Shown: positions 40,243-49,452, numbered from the stretch's first letter. The stretch is DNA of 64,000 nucleotides from CAZGXI01 sp964529715 (GCA_964529715.1 CAZGXI010000021.1:25537-89536); one strand, 5' to 3'. A program made the numbers and translations. Notes: generated by a model from the letters alone, not told the origin.

Positions 40243-41697
40243 ATGATCGAACCTCTTCCGGCCTACATCCAGACCGCCCGTCAGCGTTACACCCAGGCGC
40301 GCCAGGCCCACTGGGACCGGGCCGCAGAGCGCCTGGCCGGACGGCAGCGTTGGGCAGAGTACTACCACCGACGCCTCGCCGAAATCTACCGCTTTCTGAT
40401 CCCAACGGGGCGGCGGGTGTTAGAGATCGGCTGTGCGCAGGGCGATCTGCTGGCGGCGCTGGAGCCGTCGTTCGGCATCGGGATTGACTTTTCCACCGCA
40501 ATGATCACACGCGCGCGCCAACGCCACCCGAACCTGCACTTCGTGCTGGCAGACGCGCATAACCTCAGCCTGGATGGCAGCTTCGACGCAATCATTCTCT
40601 CCGACGTCATCAACGATCTGTGGGATGTACAAACCGTCTTTGAACAGGCTGCGCGGCTGTCTGCGCCGCACACGCGCCTGATCCTTAACTCCGACAGCCG
40701 CCTGTGGCAGCTCCCCCTCGGCGCGGCAGAACGGCTGGGGCTGGCGATGCCCACGCTGTACCAGAACTGGCTGACGCGGGAGGACATCGCTAACCTGCTG
40801 AACCTGGCCGGCTTCGAGGTCATCCGCAACTGGCAAGAAATCCTGTGGCCGCTGGGCACGCCGTTGCTGCACGCCTTCTGCAACCGCTTCGCCGTCAAGC
40901 TGTGGCCACTCCGCCATCTTGGGCTGACCAACTTCTTCGTGGCACGACCCACTCCACAGCGCCGCTCGCTGTCCCAGGAACCGCTGGTTTCCGTTGTCGT
41001 CCCAGCCCGCAACGAGGCGGGCAATATCCCGCAGATTTTCGCCCGTGTGCCGGAGATGGGGTGCGGAACGGAACTGATCTTCGTCGAGGGACATTCGCGG
41101 GACGACACCTATGCTGCCATTGAGCGAGAAATGGCTACTCACCCGGAGCGCCGCTGCCGCCTGTTCAAACAGACCGGAGTCGGGAAAGGCGATGCCGTCC
41201 GATTGGGCTTCAGCCAGGCACGCGGCGACATCCTGATGATCCTCGATGCCGACCTGACCGTTCTGCCGGAAGACCTGCCGCGCTTCTACGAGATTCTCCG
41301 CTCCGGCAAAGGCGAGTTCGCCAACGGTGTGCGACTGGTCTACCCGATGGAAGAACAGGCCATGCGTTTTTTGAATCTGGTCGGCAACAAGTTCTTCGGT
41401 CTGGCCTTTTCCTGGCTGCTCGGCCAGACGATCCGGGACAGCCTGTGCGGTACGAAGGTGCTATGGAAGGCCGATTATGATCGGATCGCCGCCAATCGGG
41501 CGTACTTCGGGGACTTCGACCCTTTCGGCGACTTTGACCTGCTGTTCGGCGCGGCCAAGCAAAACCTGAAGATTGTGGATGTGCCCATTCGCTACCGACA
41601 GCGCACCTACGGCACAACCAACATCCACCGCTGGAAGCATGGCTGGCTGCTATTGAAGATGGTGGTTTTTGCCTCGCGGCGCATCAAGTTCATCTGA
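40243..41697 (+). CDS. methyltransferase - GT2 glycosyltransferase fusion
   Basis: 484 aa with two catalytic halves. Residues about 40-235 are a class I methyltransferase (motif I VLEIGCAQGDLL at 59-70, then GIDFSTAMI and an FDAIILSDVINDL segment). Residues about 245-484 are a GT2 glycosyltransferase related to dolichol-phosphate-mannose synthase (VSVVVPARNEAGNI, the DAD metal motif at 335-337, RDSLCGTKV and IRYRQRTYGTTN). No TM is present. It might supply a polyprenyl-linked sugar donor to the GT-C enzymes encoded nearby. SD TTAGGAG precedes ATG 40243. Its TGA abuts the convergent stop at 41698. Confidence 0.87.
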   Translation: MIEPLPAYIQTARQRYTQARQAHWDRAAERLAGRQRWAEYYHRRLAEIYRFLIPTGRRVLEIGCAQGDLLAALEPSFGIGIDFSTAMITRARQRHPNLHFVLADAHNLSLDGSFDAIILSDVINDLWDVQTVFEQAARLSAPHTRLILNSDSRLWQLPLGAAERLGLAMPTLYQNWLTREDIANLLNLAGFEVIRNWQEILWPLGTPLLHAFCNRFAVKLWPLRHLGLTNFFVARPTPQRRSLSQEPLVSVVVPARNEAGNIPQIFARVPEMGCGTELIFVEGHSRDDTYAAIEREMATHPERRCRLFKQTGVGKGDAVRLGFSQARGDILMILDADLTVLPEDLPRFYEILRSGKGEFANGVRLVYPMEEQAMRFLNLVGNKFFGLAFSWLLGQTIRDSLCGTKVLWKADYDRIAANRAYFGDFDPFGDFDLLFGAAKQNLKIVDVPIRYRQRTYGTTNIHRWKHGWLLLKMVVFASRRIKFI

Positions 41698-43302
41698 TCA
41701 CTGGCCCGCATCGCAGGACAGGCCACTGAGCACTGCAAAGTCGTTGAGCAAGTAGTGCCAGTCGTCGCCGCCCCATTGGGCCGGGATCAGCACGGGCAGC
41801 CGGGGCGTGTTGCCCAGGTCCACCCGTTCTTGATAGTGCAGCCTCAAAGCCGCTTCCAGGATTTCTAACTGCCGGGCGTTGGCGATCACGTAGTCAGGCA
41901 GATTGGCGCAGTCCAGCGCGTCCAGGTCTTGCAGGACATAGCGCGTGTTATCCAGCAGGGGATCGTAGAAATACATGGGCACGCGGGTCGCCACATGCGC
42001 CCCGACGGGGATGTTGCTCACGGCCCACTCGCCCACCTGATCCTGGATCGGCAACATCGCCAACGCCGCGTCGGAGTGCAGGGAATAGACGAATCCCACC
42101 GCCAGAGCCGCCGCTCCCAGGCCGAGCGCCAGCCACTTCCTGCGGTCGGCAGAACGGTAGGCATCTACTGCCAGCCAGGCCGACGCCAGCGCCAGGGGCG
42201 GCATCAGCGGAATGGCATAGCGCGAAAACGTGCCGTTGCCCAGGGCAATGGTCGGCAGAATACTCAGCGCCCAGATCAGCAGCAGGGACGGGGCAAAGGC
42301 CCGCGTCCGCCTGGCCTGATCGGCGATGTATATGCCGCCCACCAGCAGCCATAAGAACACCGGCCAGCTCAGCGCATTGATGATGGCGAGCAGTCGAGGG
42401 AACAGGTAAGGCACCTGCACGTACAAGAACAGCATCGAGGTCCGGTAGGCAGCGTCTTGGGGGGCAAGAACGTAAATCGGGGACGTGACGACAAAGGCAA
42501 CAAGCGTCCCCAACACCAGTAGCAGCAGGGGAATCAGCCGCCGCAGCCCGTTCCACCGGAACAGCCAGAAGTGCACGAACAGCGGGACCAGGAAGATCAC
42601 CGCCCCCGAAGGCTTGTTGGAGATCACAAAACCACACAGCAGCCCTGCCAGGAGATACGTCCAGATTGCCCCGCGCGTCCGGCGCATCCATAGCGCCGCC
42701 AGGATAACCAGCAGCATGAAGAAGGTCATCACGACGTTGCCGACCAGGTAGTGGGTATGGGTCACGAACAGCGGCGTGATTGCCAGGCTGAACGCCGCCA
42801 GCGCGCCCGTCGTATGGTCGCGCAGCATCCTGCCGATCCCGTACAGCAGCAGGACCGACCCCACGCCCGCCAGCACGCTCAGCAGGCGGCCCACCAGGTA
42901 CATCTTCGCCATTTCGTCAGGCTGATCGACGTAAAACACCTCATCGCCGGGACGCACGTCGATCAGGCCCAACGCGCCCCCGACGCCGATCCCGGCAGCG
43001 AGCATGTAGGTGGACAGATAGCCGTAAGGGATGCTCTCCGGCACCAGGTCCAGCGGATTCAGGCTCATTTGCAGCGCCCCGACGATGAAGATGTACTCGT
43101 CTGGGTGGCGGCTGAGGATGGGTTCGAGGAAGTAGTAGGGATGCGTCTGGTGAGGGGCGGTCACGATCTCGGCGCGCGCCGGGCCTGCGGGATAGAGCGC
43201 GTTGCGCCGCTCGGACGGGAGTCCCCAGGTGAGGCCGATCAGGTTCAACACCGCCGAAAGCAGCACAATCCCCACGACCGCGGCGGCCTGTCTGCGGCTC
43301 AT
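41698..43302 (-). CDS. polytopic GT-C glycosyltransferase (GT39/ArnT-like)
   Basis: 534 aa with about 11 hydrophobic helices. The first extracytoplasmic loop carries HPDEYIF, matching the Asp-Glu active-site motif of GT-C enzymes that use polyprenyl-phosphate sugars, and the C-terminal part (about 420-534) is a soluble extracytoplasmic domain. Such enzymes attach sugars to lipids, glycans or proteins outside the cytoplasmic membrane. ATG 43302 is chosen for the GAGGAGACG SD and for the first TM starting just after. It is convergent with the methyltransferase-GT2 gene (adjacent stops) and divergent from the next gene. Confidence 0.82.
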   Translation of the reverse strand: MSRRQAAAVVGIVLLSAVLNLIGLTWGLPSERRNALYPAGPARAEIVTAPHQTHPYYFLEPILSRHPDEYIFIVGALQMSLNPLDLVPESIPYGYLSTYMLAAGIGVGGALGLIDVRPGDEVFYVDQPDEMAKMYLVGRLLSVLAGVGSVLLLYGIGRMLRDHTTGALAAFSLAITPLFVTHTHYLVGNVVMTFFMLLVILAALWMRRTRGAIWTYLLAGLLCGFVISNKPSGAVIFLVPLFVHFWLFRWNGLRRLIPLLLLVLGTLVAFVVTSPIYVLAPQDAAYRTSMLFLYVQVPYLFPRLLAIINALSWPVFLWLLVGGIYIADQARRTRAFAPSLLLIWALSILPTIALGNGTFSRYAIPLMPPLALASAWLAVDAYRSADRRKWLALGLGAAALAVGFVYSLHSDAALAMLPIQDQVGEWAVSNIPVGAHVATRVPMYFYDPLLDNTRYVLQDLDALDCANLPDYVIANARQLEILEAALRLHYQERVDLGNTPRLPVLIPAQWGGDDWHYLLNDFAVLSGLSCDAGQ

Positions 43303-43430
43303 ACCCCCGTCTCCTCTGTGCCAGAAGCCCGAACGCGCCCAGTTGCGCGGGCCGTGCAAATCCCGCATAATAGTGTACCATACTCGCCGGAGTTGCATCG
43401 CCGGAGACATGCCCCGTAGAGAAGAGGTCA

Positions 43431-44090
43431 ATGCCGCTCAGCCTGCCCGCGCGCGAATCGATTGCCCTGTCGATTGACAACGGCACCAAAGAGGACTACC
43501 ACCTGGTGCAGCTCTACTACACCTGGTATTCCGGCTGGTTTTACCGCCACCGCCTGCAAATGATCGCCGACCTGCTGGGCAACGTCCGGGTGAGCCGGGC
43601 GCTGGATGTCGGCGTCGGATCGGGCATTTTCATCAAGGAACTGCTCAAGCACGCCGATACGATGGTCGGGATCGACATCCACGAAACGTATAACGGCGTC
43701 CGGGCCATGCTGGAGCGCGAGCAGGTGGACCTGGGCCGGGTCGAACTGCGCCAGGGCAGCATCTTCGACATCCCGTATGCAGACGGCAGCTTCGACGTGG
43801 TGGTGAACATCAGCGTGCTGGAACACTTTGAGGACCCTCGCCCTGCCCTGCGCGAGATGGCGCGCGTCGTCAAGCCGGAGGGCTTCCTGGCGCTGGGATT
43901 CCCGGCCCGCACCGCGTTCACAGATACGCTGTTCCGCTCGCTGGGCTGCAACCCGCGCGAAATTCACCCGGCCAGCCACACGACCATCCTGGCGGGAATC
44001 CACGACGTCCTGGCCGTCGATACCATGCGGGTCTACCCGCTGGCGCTGTTCCCGATGTACGTAGCGTGCCGCGCCCGCCGGAAAGGATAG
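43431..44090 (+). CDS. class I SAM-dependent methyltransferase
   Basis: 219 aa. Motif I is ALDVGVGSGIFIKELL, followed by VGIDIHETYNGV, GSIFDIPYADGSFDVVVNISVLEHFEDP and VVKPEGFLALGFPARTAF. The Methyltransf_11-type fold suggests methylation of a small molecule or glycan/lipid. It begins the rightward run methyltransferase, membrane protein, CaCA exchanger, and its stop lies 1 nt before the next ATG, so translation is coupled. SD AGAAGAGG precedes ATG 43431. Confidence 0.85.
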   Translation: MPLSLPARESIALSIDNGTKEDYHLVQLYYTWYSGWFYRHRLQMIADLLGNVRVSRALDVGVGSGIFIKELLKHADTMVGIDIHETYNGVRAMLEREQVDLGRVELRQGSIFDIPYADGSFDVVVNISVLEHFEDPRPALREMARVVKPEGFLALGFPARTAFTDTLFRSLGCNPREIHPASHTTILAGIHDVLAVDTMRVYPLALFPMYVACRARRKG

Positions 44091-44091
44091 T

Positions 44092-45774
44092 ATGCCTTTG
44101 TCCCCAGCAGTCCCGGTCACGGTGAGCAGGGAGCAGCTTATCCAGGTGCGGCGCGTGGCGCTGATCCTCTGCTGCGCCTTCCTGGTAGGGCACTTTATCT
44201 ACTTCCATGCCCAGGTTTCCACGACGCCGAACTATACAGGCTTCGAAGCCGAGATGACCTACCTGTTCGACTCGCTTGGCGCCTTCCGGGGCATTCCCTA
44301 CCACTACGTCGATCATCCCGGCACGCCGGTCGCGCTGCTGGGGTCGCTGCTGCTGGGAATCACGTCCCCGATCGCGGCGGCAAGCCCGACGGGATTCTTC
44401 GATTACCACATCCAGACTCCCGGCCTGTTTCTGCTAAGCGCCCACGCGCTCCTGACACTGGTCAGCCTGTACTGCTTTGCCCTGCTGGCGGTCCGCGTCC
44501 TGCCCCTGGAATACTGGAGCGACGTCCTCGCCTCGATCGCCCTGCCCGCTGCTTTTTTTGCGTTCCACCCCCGGTCCTTCCTGACGCTCGTCTACTGGCT
44601 GCACACCTTCTTTGCCTTCCCATTCGGCACACTCATCCTCACGGCGCTGCTGCTCAGGTTGCGCGCTGCGCGCCGCCTGAGCTGGCAGAGCGTTTCGGCA
44701 ATGGGCATAGCTGCCGGAACGCTCACGGCGATGGTGGTGCTCTTCGCCCCCTGGGTAGTGGGCATCGCCGTTGCGGTGGGGGTCTTCGAACATTTAAAGG
44801 GACAGCATTGGCAGCGGGCTATCCTGGCCGTCTTGAACGTCCTGGTGTCGGCGCTGGCCGCATTTGCGTTCTGGCTGCTGTTTTCGGCCAACCCCGCGAA
44901 GTTCTCCGATTGGCTCATCCGGCTGGTCTTTCACCAGGGCGTTTACGGCGGAGGGGAAACCGGCATCATCTCGGCGAACCAAGCTGCCAAAAACCTGGCC
45001 TACCTGGCCGCCGAACTGCCCGAACTGTGGACCGCCGCCGGACTGATCGCGCTCGGAGTACTCGCGGTCATGATCTGGAAGCGCAGGGAGCGCAGGCAGA
45101 ATCCGGGCGCGTGGGCGGCAGCCTGTGGCCTGCTGGCGCAGCTCGCCCTGACGACGCTGATCATCGTCAAGCATCCGGGCATCAACTACATGCTGGCGGT
45201 GGCAGCCGCGCTGCCGCCACTTCTGGCCGTCCTGTTCATCCTTGCAGGCAGTTCGAGTCCCCAGTTGAAGCTGCTGCGCGCCGGGATCGCTGCCGTCGTC
45301 CTGGCAGGGTTCATCCGAAACGGGATCGGGGCCATCGGCTATGATCGGGCGTTTGCCGCCTCCCTGTCCACCCTGAACGAGACGGTCGAAAACGCCCTGC
45401 GCGACTACGCCTCCGCAGCCGGGCGGGACGAAGATTCCTTGCAACTGCTTACCTCGTTCGGTATGTATTCGCGCTGCAACTGGCTGTGGTACAGCAACAA
45501 CTTTACCGGCAGGCATTTCACCGAGGAAGTGGCATCGCTCTGCCCTCGCCTGCGCGAGATCGATCTCGTGACCGGGCAGGTAGCTCTTCCCGATGGGACG
45601 CGGCAGGACATCCACACTTACGCCTGGGACATCCTGTTTTCCACCCGGTCGATTGTGGAAGAATACCCTCGTCTGGCAGAATACGGTGAACCCGTCATTT
45701 ACCCGGCTCAGGTGCCCGTGCCTTTCAACAACCTGTGGGACGATCTGATCCTGATCTACAACCGGGAAAGGTAG
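44092..45774 (+). CDS. polytopic membrane protein, probable GT-C type glycosyltransferase
   Basis: 560 aa with about 10 hydrophobic segments. The first outside loop has FEAEMTYLFDSLGAFRGIPYHYVDHPGTPV, with the acidic residues and HPGTP spacing seen in dolichyl-phosphate-mannose-type GT-C proteins. A C-terminal soluble part (about 430-560) is extracytoplasmic. No donor or acceptor is inferable. It overlaps almost completely in expression with the preceding methyltransferase (1 nt gap), and the CaCA exchanger gene follows 10 nt after its stop. Confidence 0.7.
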   Translation: MPLSPAVPVTVSREQLIQVRRVALILCCAFLVGHFIYFHAQVSTTPNYTGFEAEMTYLFDSLGAFRGIPYHYVDHPGTPVALLGSLLLGITSPIAAASPTGFFDYHIQTPGLFLLSAHALLTLVSLYCFALLAVRVLPLEYWSDVLASIALPAAFFAFHPRSFLTLVYWLHTFFAFPFGTLILTALLLRLRAARRLSWQSVSAMGIAAGTLTAMVVLFAPWVVGIAVAVGVFEHLKGQHWQRAILAVLNVLVSALAAFAFWLLFSANPAKFSDWLIRLVFHQGVYGGGETGIISANQAAKNLAYLAAELPELWTAAGLIALGVLAVMIWKRRERRQNPGAWAAACGLLAQLALTTLIIVKHPGINYMLAVAAALPPLLAVLFILAGSSSPQLKLLRAGIAAVVLAGFIRNGIGAIGYDRAFAASLSTLNETVENALRDYASAAGRDEDSLQLLTSFGMYSRCNWLWYSNNFTGRHFTEEVASLCPRLREIDLVTGQVALPDGTRQDIHTYAWDILFSTRSIVEEYPRLAEYGEPVIYPAQVPVPFNNLWDDLILIYNRER

Positions 45775-45784
45775 GCCCGGCGCC

Positions 45785-46897
45785 TTGAACACACAGCGCC
45801 TCTCTTTCAAACAACTGCTGAATGCCTTGCTGCTGTTCGGCCTGCTTGCCATCGCCATCAAGTGGCTGGGATTGTTCGGCGGGGAAGCAAACAACCAGGT
45901 TTTGATCTTCATCTGCTCTGCCCTGGCAATCATTCCCCTGGCCGATCTGATCGGCGAGGCGACCGAGGAGCTATCCGGCAGGCTGGGGCCGCAGATCAGC
46001 GGCCTGCTCAACGCCACCCTGGGCAATGCCGCCGAACTGATCATCACCATTTTCGCCCTCAGCCGGGGGCTATTAGAACTGGTTAAGGCATCTATTGTCG
46101 GCTCGATCCTGGGTAACCTGCTGCTGGTGGCCGGGCTGAGCCTGCTGCTGGGCGGTCTGAAAAACGGGCGGCAGACGTTCAACCAGCGGCAGGCGGGCGT
46201 CAACGCGACAATGCTGGTGCTGGCCTTCATGGCCCTGGCGATCCCATCCCTGTTCGACGTGGCCCTGGTGGAAGTGAACGCGCAGAACAACGAACTGCTG
46301 TTCAGTGAGGGCGTCGCCATCATCCTGATCGTGCTGTATGGCCTGAGCATCCTCTATTCGTTCCGCGATCCCGAAAGCCGCCTGGCCCGCCAGTCCACCG
46401 AACCACACGCCCACACCTGGAGCGTCCCCAGGGCGCTGGGGGTGCTGGCGCTTTCCACGCTGGGAATCGTCATCATGAGCGAGTTCCTGGTCGGGACGGT
46501 CGAGGCGGCGGTGGCGCAGTTGGGCTGGACGGAGTTCTTCATCGGCGTGATCATCGTGCCGATCATCGGCAACGTGGCCGAACACCTCGTCGCGGTGCAG
46601 GCGGCGGTGAAAAACAAAATGGACCTGAGCTTGACCATTTCCCTGGGATCGAGCCTCCAGGTGGCGCTGTTCGTCGCCCCGGTGCTGGTGTTCGTCAGCC
46701 TGTTTTTTCAAGACAAGCTGCTGTTGGTCTTCAACGTGTACGAACTGATCGCCCTGTCGGCGGCGTCGTTCATCGCGGCGCTGGCGGCGCTAGACGGCGA
46801 ATCGAACTGGCTGGAAGGGGCAATGCTGCTGGCGGTGTACCTGATCCTGGCGCTGGCTTTCTTCGTGCTGCCGGGCGCTGCGCCCGTCGCCCACTAA
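45785..46897 (+). CDS. cax: Ca2+/H+ (CaCA/CAX family) antiporter
   Basis: 370 aa, about 11 TM helices. The two inverted CaCA alpha repeats are seen as LGNAAELIITIFAL and IGNVAEHLVAVQAAVKNKMDLSLTISLGSSLQVALFV, each with the essential Glu in GN-x-x-E. Members extrude Ca2+ using the proton gradient. The start is TTG at 45785, as no ATG occurs before the first TM; a weak AAAGGTAGG lies about 12 nt ahead. It is the last gene of the rightward run starting at 43431. Confidence 0.9.
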   Translation: MNTQRLSFKQLLNALLLFGLLAIAIKWLGLFGGEANNQVLIFICSALAIIPLADLIGEATEELSGRLGPQISGLLNATLGNAAELIITIFALSRGLLELVKASIVGSILGNLLLVAGLSLLLGGLKNGRQTFNQRQAGVNATMLVLAFMALAIPSLFDVALVEVNAQNNELLFSEGVAIILIVLYGLSILYSFRDPESRLARQSTEPHAHTWSVPRALGVLALSTLGIVIMSEFLVGTVEAAVAQLGWTEFFIGVIIVPIIGNVAEHLVAVQAAVKNKMDLSLTISLGSSLQVALFVAPVLVFVSLFFQDKLLLVFNVYELIALSAASFIAALAALDGESNWLEGAMLLAVYLILALAFFVLPGAAPVAH

Positions 46898-46899
46898 GC

Positions 46900-46929
46900 G
46901 TTGCGATCCGACGGTGGACCTGTTATAAT
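46900..46929 (+). promoter_or_regulatory. predicted promoter of secG
   Basis: -35 TTGCGA (46900-46905), an 18-nt spacer and consensus -10 TATAAT (46924-46929). The TTGCGA -35 is the same as that at 36145-36150. The leader to the ATG is about 80 nt. Confidence 0.6.
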
Positions 46930-47017
46930 TCCGCCGCTTTGTGCAGGTCAAGGATTCATCCCCAGGACTGCGGGCACACGGGCATCTCCCCGGTGTTGAC
47001 GGCTTTAAGGAGACCAT

Positions 47018-47245
47018 ATGAAGACTGCATTGCAGATCGTGCAGATTATCATTTCTATCACCCTGATCATCCTGGTCGTGCTCCAGGCGAAGGGGTTAGG
47101 CCTGGGCAGCCTGCTGGGCGGCGATAGCGGCGCGGGCATCGCCAAGACGCGGCGTGGCCTGGAAAAAACGCTGTTTCAACTGACCGTCGGGCTGGCGATT
47201 GCATTCCTGTCCATCGCCATCATCACCGTCGCTTTCTTCGGATAA
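47018..47245 (+). CDS. secG: preprotein translocase subunit SecG
   Basis: 75 aa, two TM helices (about 5-23 and 52-73) joined by a Gly-rich cytoplasmic loop LGLGSLLGGDSGAGIAKTRRG, the typical SecG layout. It stabilises the SecYEG channel. A perfect-looking AAGGAG lies 7 nt before ATG 47018. It has its own promoter and an intrinsic terminator, so it is a single-gene transcript. Confidence 0.93.
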   Translation: MKTALQIVQIIISITLIILVVLQAKGLGLGSLLGGDSGAGIAKTRRGLEKTLFQLTVGLAIAFLSIAIITVAFFG

Positions 47246-47278
47246 CCCCGCTTCGGCTTTCCAGATTTGATAGACCAG

Positions 47279-47315
47279 GGGGTGTTTTGTGTATCAACAG
47301 AACACCCCTTTCTTT
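47279..47315 (+). terminator. intrinsic terminator after secG
   Basis: GGGGTGTT (47279-47286) pairs with AACACCCC (47301-47308) around a 14-nt loop, then TTTCTTT. Confidence 0.7.
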
Positions 47316-47358
47316 GTTTGGCCCGTCGTTTGTACTACGGGCGTGAGGAGGCGCCGTT

Positions 47359-49119
47359 ATGCTACGAGGATTCCGGTGGCAATTGGCCCTGTTTGGCGTG
47401 GCCGCGCTGCTGCTCGCCGGAGCGATCTTGCTCCGCCCGCAGTTGATCGGGCCGTCACCCGTCACGTCCACGCCGCTTCCCGGCGCTTCTGCCAGCAATG
47501 CGACTTCGGCGGTTCCGGCTCCACTGCCGCCGGCAGAGATAGCTGCGCCGGTCGTCTTTCGGGAAGGCTTGGTCGGGCGGTTGCAGCGCCTCAACCCGCT
47601 GCTGGTAGACTTGAATCCGGTGGACCGGGACATCGCCGGCCTGATCTTTGAGGGGTTGGTCGGGACAAACGCTTACGGGGAATACCTCCCCCTGCTGGCC
47701 CAGGACTGGACGATTACCCGCGACGGGCTAGAATACGTCTTCCGATTGCGGCAGGATGTGTTATGGCAGGATGGCGTGCCTTTCACGGCAGCGGACGTGG
47801 CAACAACGATTGCGCTGCTGCAAGCGCCGGGGAGCGTCATCGCCGACTCGTTGCAGACATTCTGGCGCACCGTCGAAATCGAACTGCTGGACGAATACAC
47901 CGTGCGTTTCCGGCTGGCGCAGCCACTGGCGTCCTTTCTGGACCACCTGCGGATTGGGGTGCTGCCGGCCCACGTCTTCAATGGCATCGCACCGGAACAA
48001 CTGGCCGGTCATCCGTTCAACCTGTCGCCCATCGGCACTGGCCCCTACCAGCTTGAACGGCTAATCGCGGGCGAAGACGGCGTGGCGGCGGTGGCACTGC
48101 GCGTCGCGCCGGTCTATCGCCAGCGCCCGGAGGGCCAGGGTGGGTATGCCCTGGAACGAATCGTCTTTCACCTTTACCCCACGCCGGAGGCTGCCCTGGA
48201 AGCCCTGCGGGCGGGCGAGATCGACGCCCTGGGGAACGTAGACGGCCAGGCGGCTGCTGCGCTGGAACAGGCCGGTGCAGTGCGAACACATATCGGCGTG
48301 CAACCGATCATCGGCGCAGTGCTGTTCAACTGGGAAAACGAGCGCACCCGTGTTTTCCGCGAACAGCGCGTGCGCCGGGCATTGGTGATGAGCGCAGACC
48401 GGGCCGGGCTGGTTAACCGCCACTTGAGCGGGAAGGCTATTCCGGCAGACAGCCCCTTCATCCCTGGATCATGGGCGCACGCTGGGACAGTCATCTGGCC
48501 CGCCTACGACCCGGCGCAGGCAGCCAGTTTGCTGGCTAACATCGATTTTGCGCTGCCGATACCCACACCCGCGCCGACCGCCGAGGGCCAGGAAACGGCC
48601 CCCCCAGCACCCACCCCCATGCCGGGGTTCACCTTCACCCTGCTTTGCCCGGACGATCCAGCATTGGTCGCCCTGGCTGAAGACCTGGCGGCGCAATGGG
48701 CCTTGTTGGGTATTCATGTCACAACCGAGGCAGTCCCGGCGGATACGCTACGCACACGGCTGGAAAGCGGCCAGTTCGATGCTGCTCTGGTCGAATTGGA
48801 CATGAGCGGCAGCGCCGACCCTGACCCTTACCGCCTGTGGCACCAGGGGCAATACGGCCCAGGACAGAACTACAGTGGGATCAACGACCGGCGCACCAGC
48901 GAGCTACTGGAACTGGCCCGCCGTGACCCAAACGGCCTCCACCGCGCCGAGTACTACGCCGCCTTTCAGCAGATGTTCGCAGACCGCGCCCTGGCGATGC
49001 TGCTGTACTATCCCGTTTACCAGTACGTTACCACAACACAACTGGACGGTGTGCAGATCGGCTTCCTGAGTTCGCCCACCGACCGCTTTCGCAATTTGCA
49101 GGAGTGGACTCTCCGGTGA
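47359..49119 (+). CDS. extracellular solute-binding protein, family 5 (peptide/nickel ABC type)
   Basis: 586 aa. An N-terminal TM anchor (about 8-27, no lipobox Cys) and Pro/Ala/Ser linker precede an SBP_bac_5 fold: EGLVGRLQRLNPLLVDLNPVDRDIAGLIFEGLV, DVLWQDGVPFTAADV, GTGPYQL, VRRALVMSADRAGLV and a C-terminal AEYYAAFQQMF. Family members deliver oligopeptides, nickel or other solutes to ABC permeases. No permease or ATPase gene is adjacent, so it is an orphan. A Pro/Thr insert near residues 400-420 interrupts the second lobe. SD GAGGAGG lies before ATG 47359. Confidence 0.88.
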   Translation: MLRGFRWQLALFGVAALLLAGAILLRPQLIGPSPVTSTPLPGASASNATSAVPAPLPPAEIAAPVVFREGLVGRLQRLNPLLVDLNPVDRDIAGLIFEGLVGTNAYGEYLPLLAQDWTITRDGLEYVFRLRQDVLWQDGVPFTAADVATTIALLQAPGSVIADSLQTFWRTVEIELLDEYTVRFRLAQPLASFLDHLRIGVLPAHVFNGIAPEQLAGHPFNLSPIGTGPYQLERLIAGEDGVAAVALRVAPVYRQRPEGQGGYALERIVFHLYPTPEAALEALRAGEIDALGNVDGQAAAALEQAGAVRTHIGVQPIIGAVLFNWENERTRVFREQRVRRALVMSADRAGLVNRHLSGKAIPADSPFIPGSWAHAGTVIWPAYDPAQAASLLANIDFALPIPTPAPTAEGQETAPPAPTPMPGFTFTLLCPDDPALVALAEDLAAQWALLGIHVTTEAVPADTLRTRLESGQFDAALVELDMSGSADPDPYRLWHQGQYGPGQNYSGINDRRTSELLELARRDPNGLHRAEYYAAFQQMFADRALAMLLYYPVYQYVTTTQLDGVQIGFLSSPTDRFRNLQEWTLR

Positions 49120-49173
49120 GATCGCGGGCCGGCTGTGGAAAGTCGGTCTTCCAGAGAACAAAAACAGGTTCAC

Positions 49174-49226
49174 CGCCGAGATCGCAAAGGACGCAAAACA
49201 CGCCAAAATCCTTTGTGATCTCTGCG
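49174..49226. repeat. inverted repeat of the CGCAAAG/CCGCCAAG intergenic family
   Basis: An 18-nt arm (49174-49191) pairs with 49209-49226 at 16 of 18 positions around a 17-nt loop. Its short units (ATCGCAAAGGACGCAAA, CGCCAAAA) resemble 58405-58466. It lies in the non-coding 49120-49284 stretch before the tRNA-Ser promoter. Confidence 0.6.
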
Positions 49227-49284
49227 CGCTTTGCGGCGAAAGACTTACCATGATCCTGAAATACTCACCCAGCTTAAAAAACGG

Positions 49285-49313
49285 TTGACCGCCGCTCCCC
49301 GCCATGCTATACT
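49285..49313 (+). promoter_or_regulatory. promoter of the two tRNA-Ser genes
   Basis: -35 TTGACC (49285-49290), 17-nt spacer, -10 TATACT (49308-49313). No separate promoter is seen between the two tRNAs, which are 18 nt apart. Confidence 0.78.
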
Positions 49314-49347
49314 AACCACATCCGGCCAGGGAGAGCCGAGGCTGCCC

Positions 49348-49434
49348 GGAGGGATGGCCGAGTGGACGATGGCGGTGGTCTTGAAAACCACTGAGGCAGT
49401 TATGTCTCCGGGGGTTCGAATCCCTCTCCCTCCG
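49348..49434 (+). tRNA. tRNA-Ser (anticodon TGA)
   Basis: 87 nt class II tRNA: acceptor GGAGGGA/TCCCTCC, anticodon stem GTGGT/ACCAC around CTTGAAA (TGA), long variable arm, T loop GTTCGAATC, discriminator G, CCA not encoded. Confidence 0.95.
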
Positions 49435-49452
49435 CTAGACAACAGCATATCC

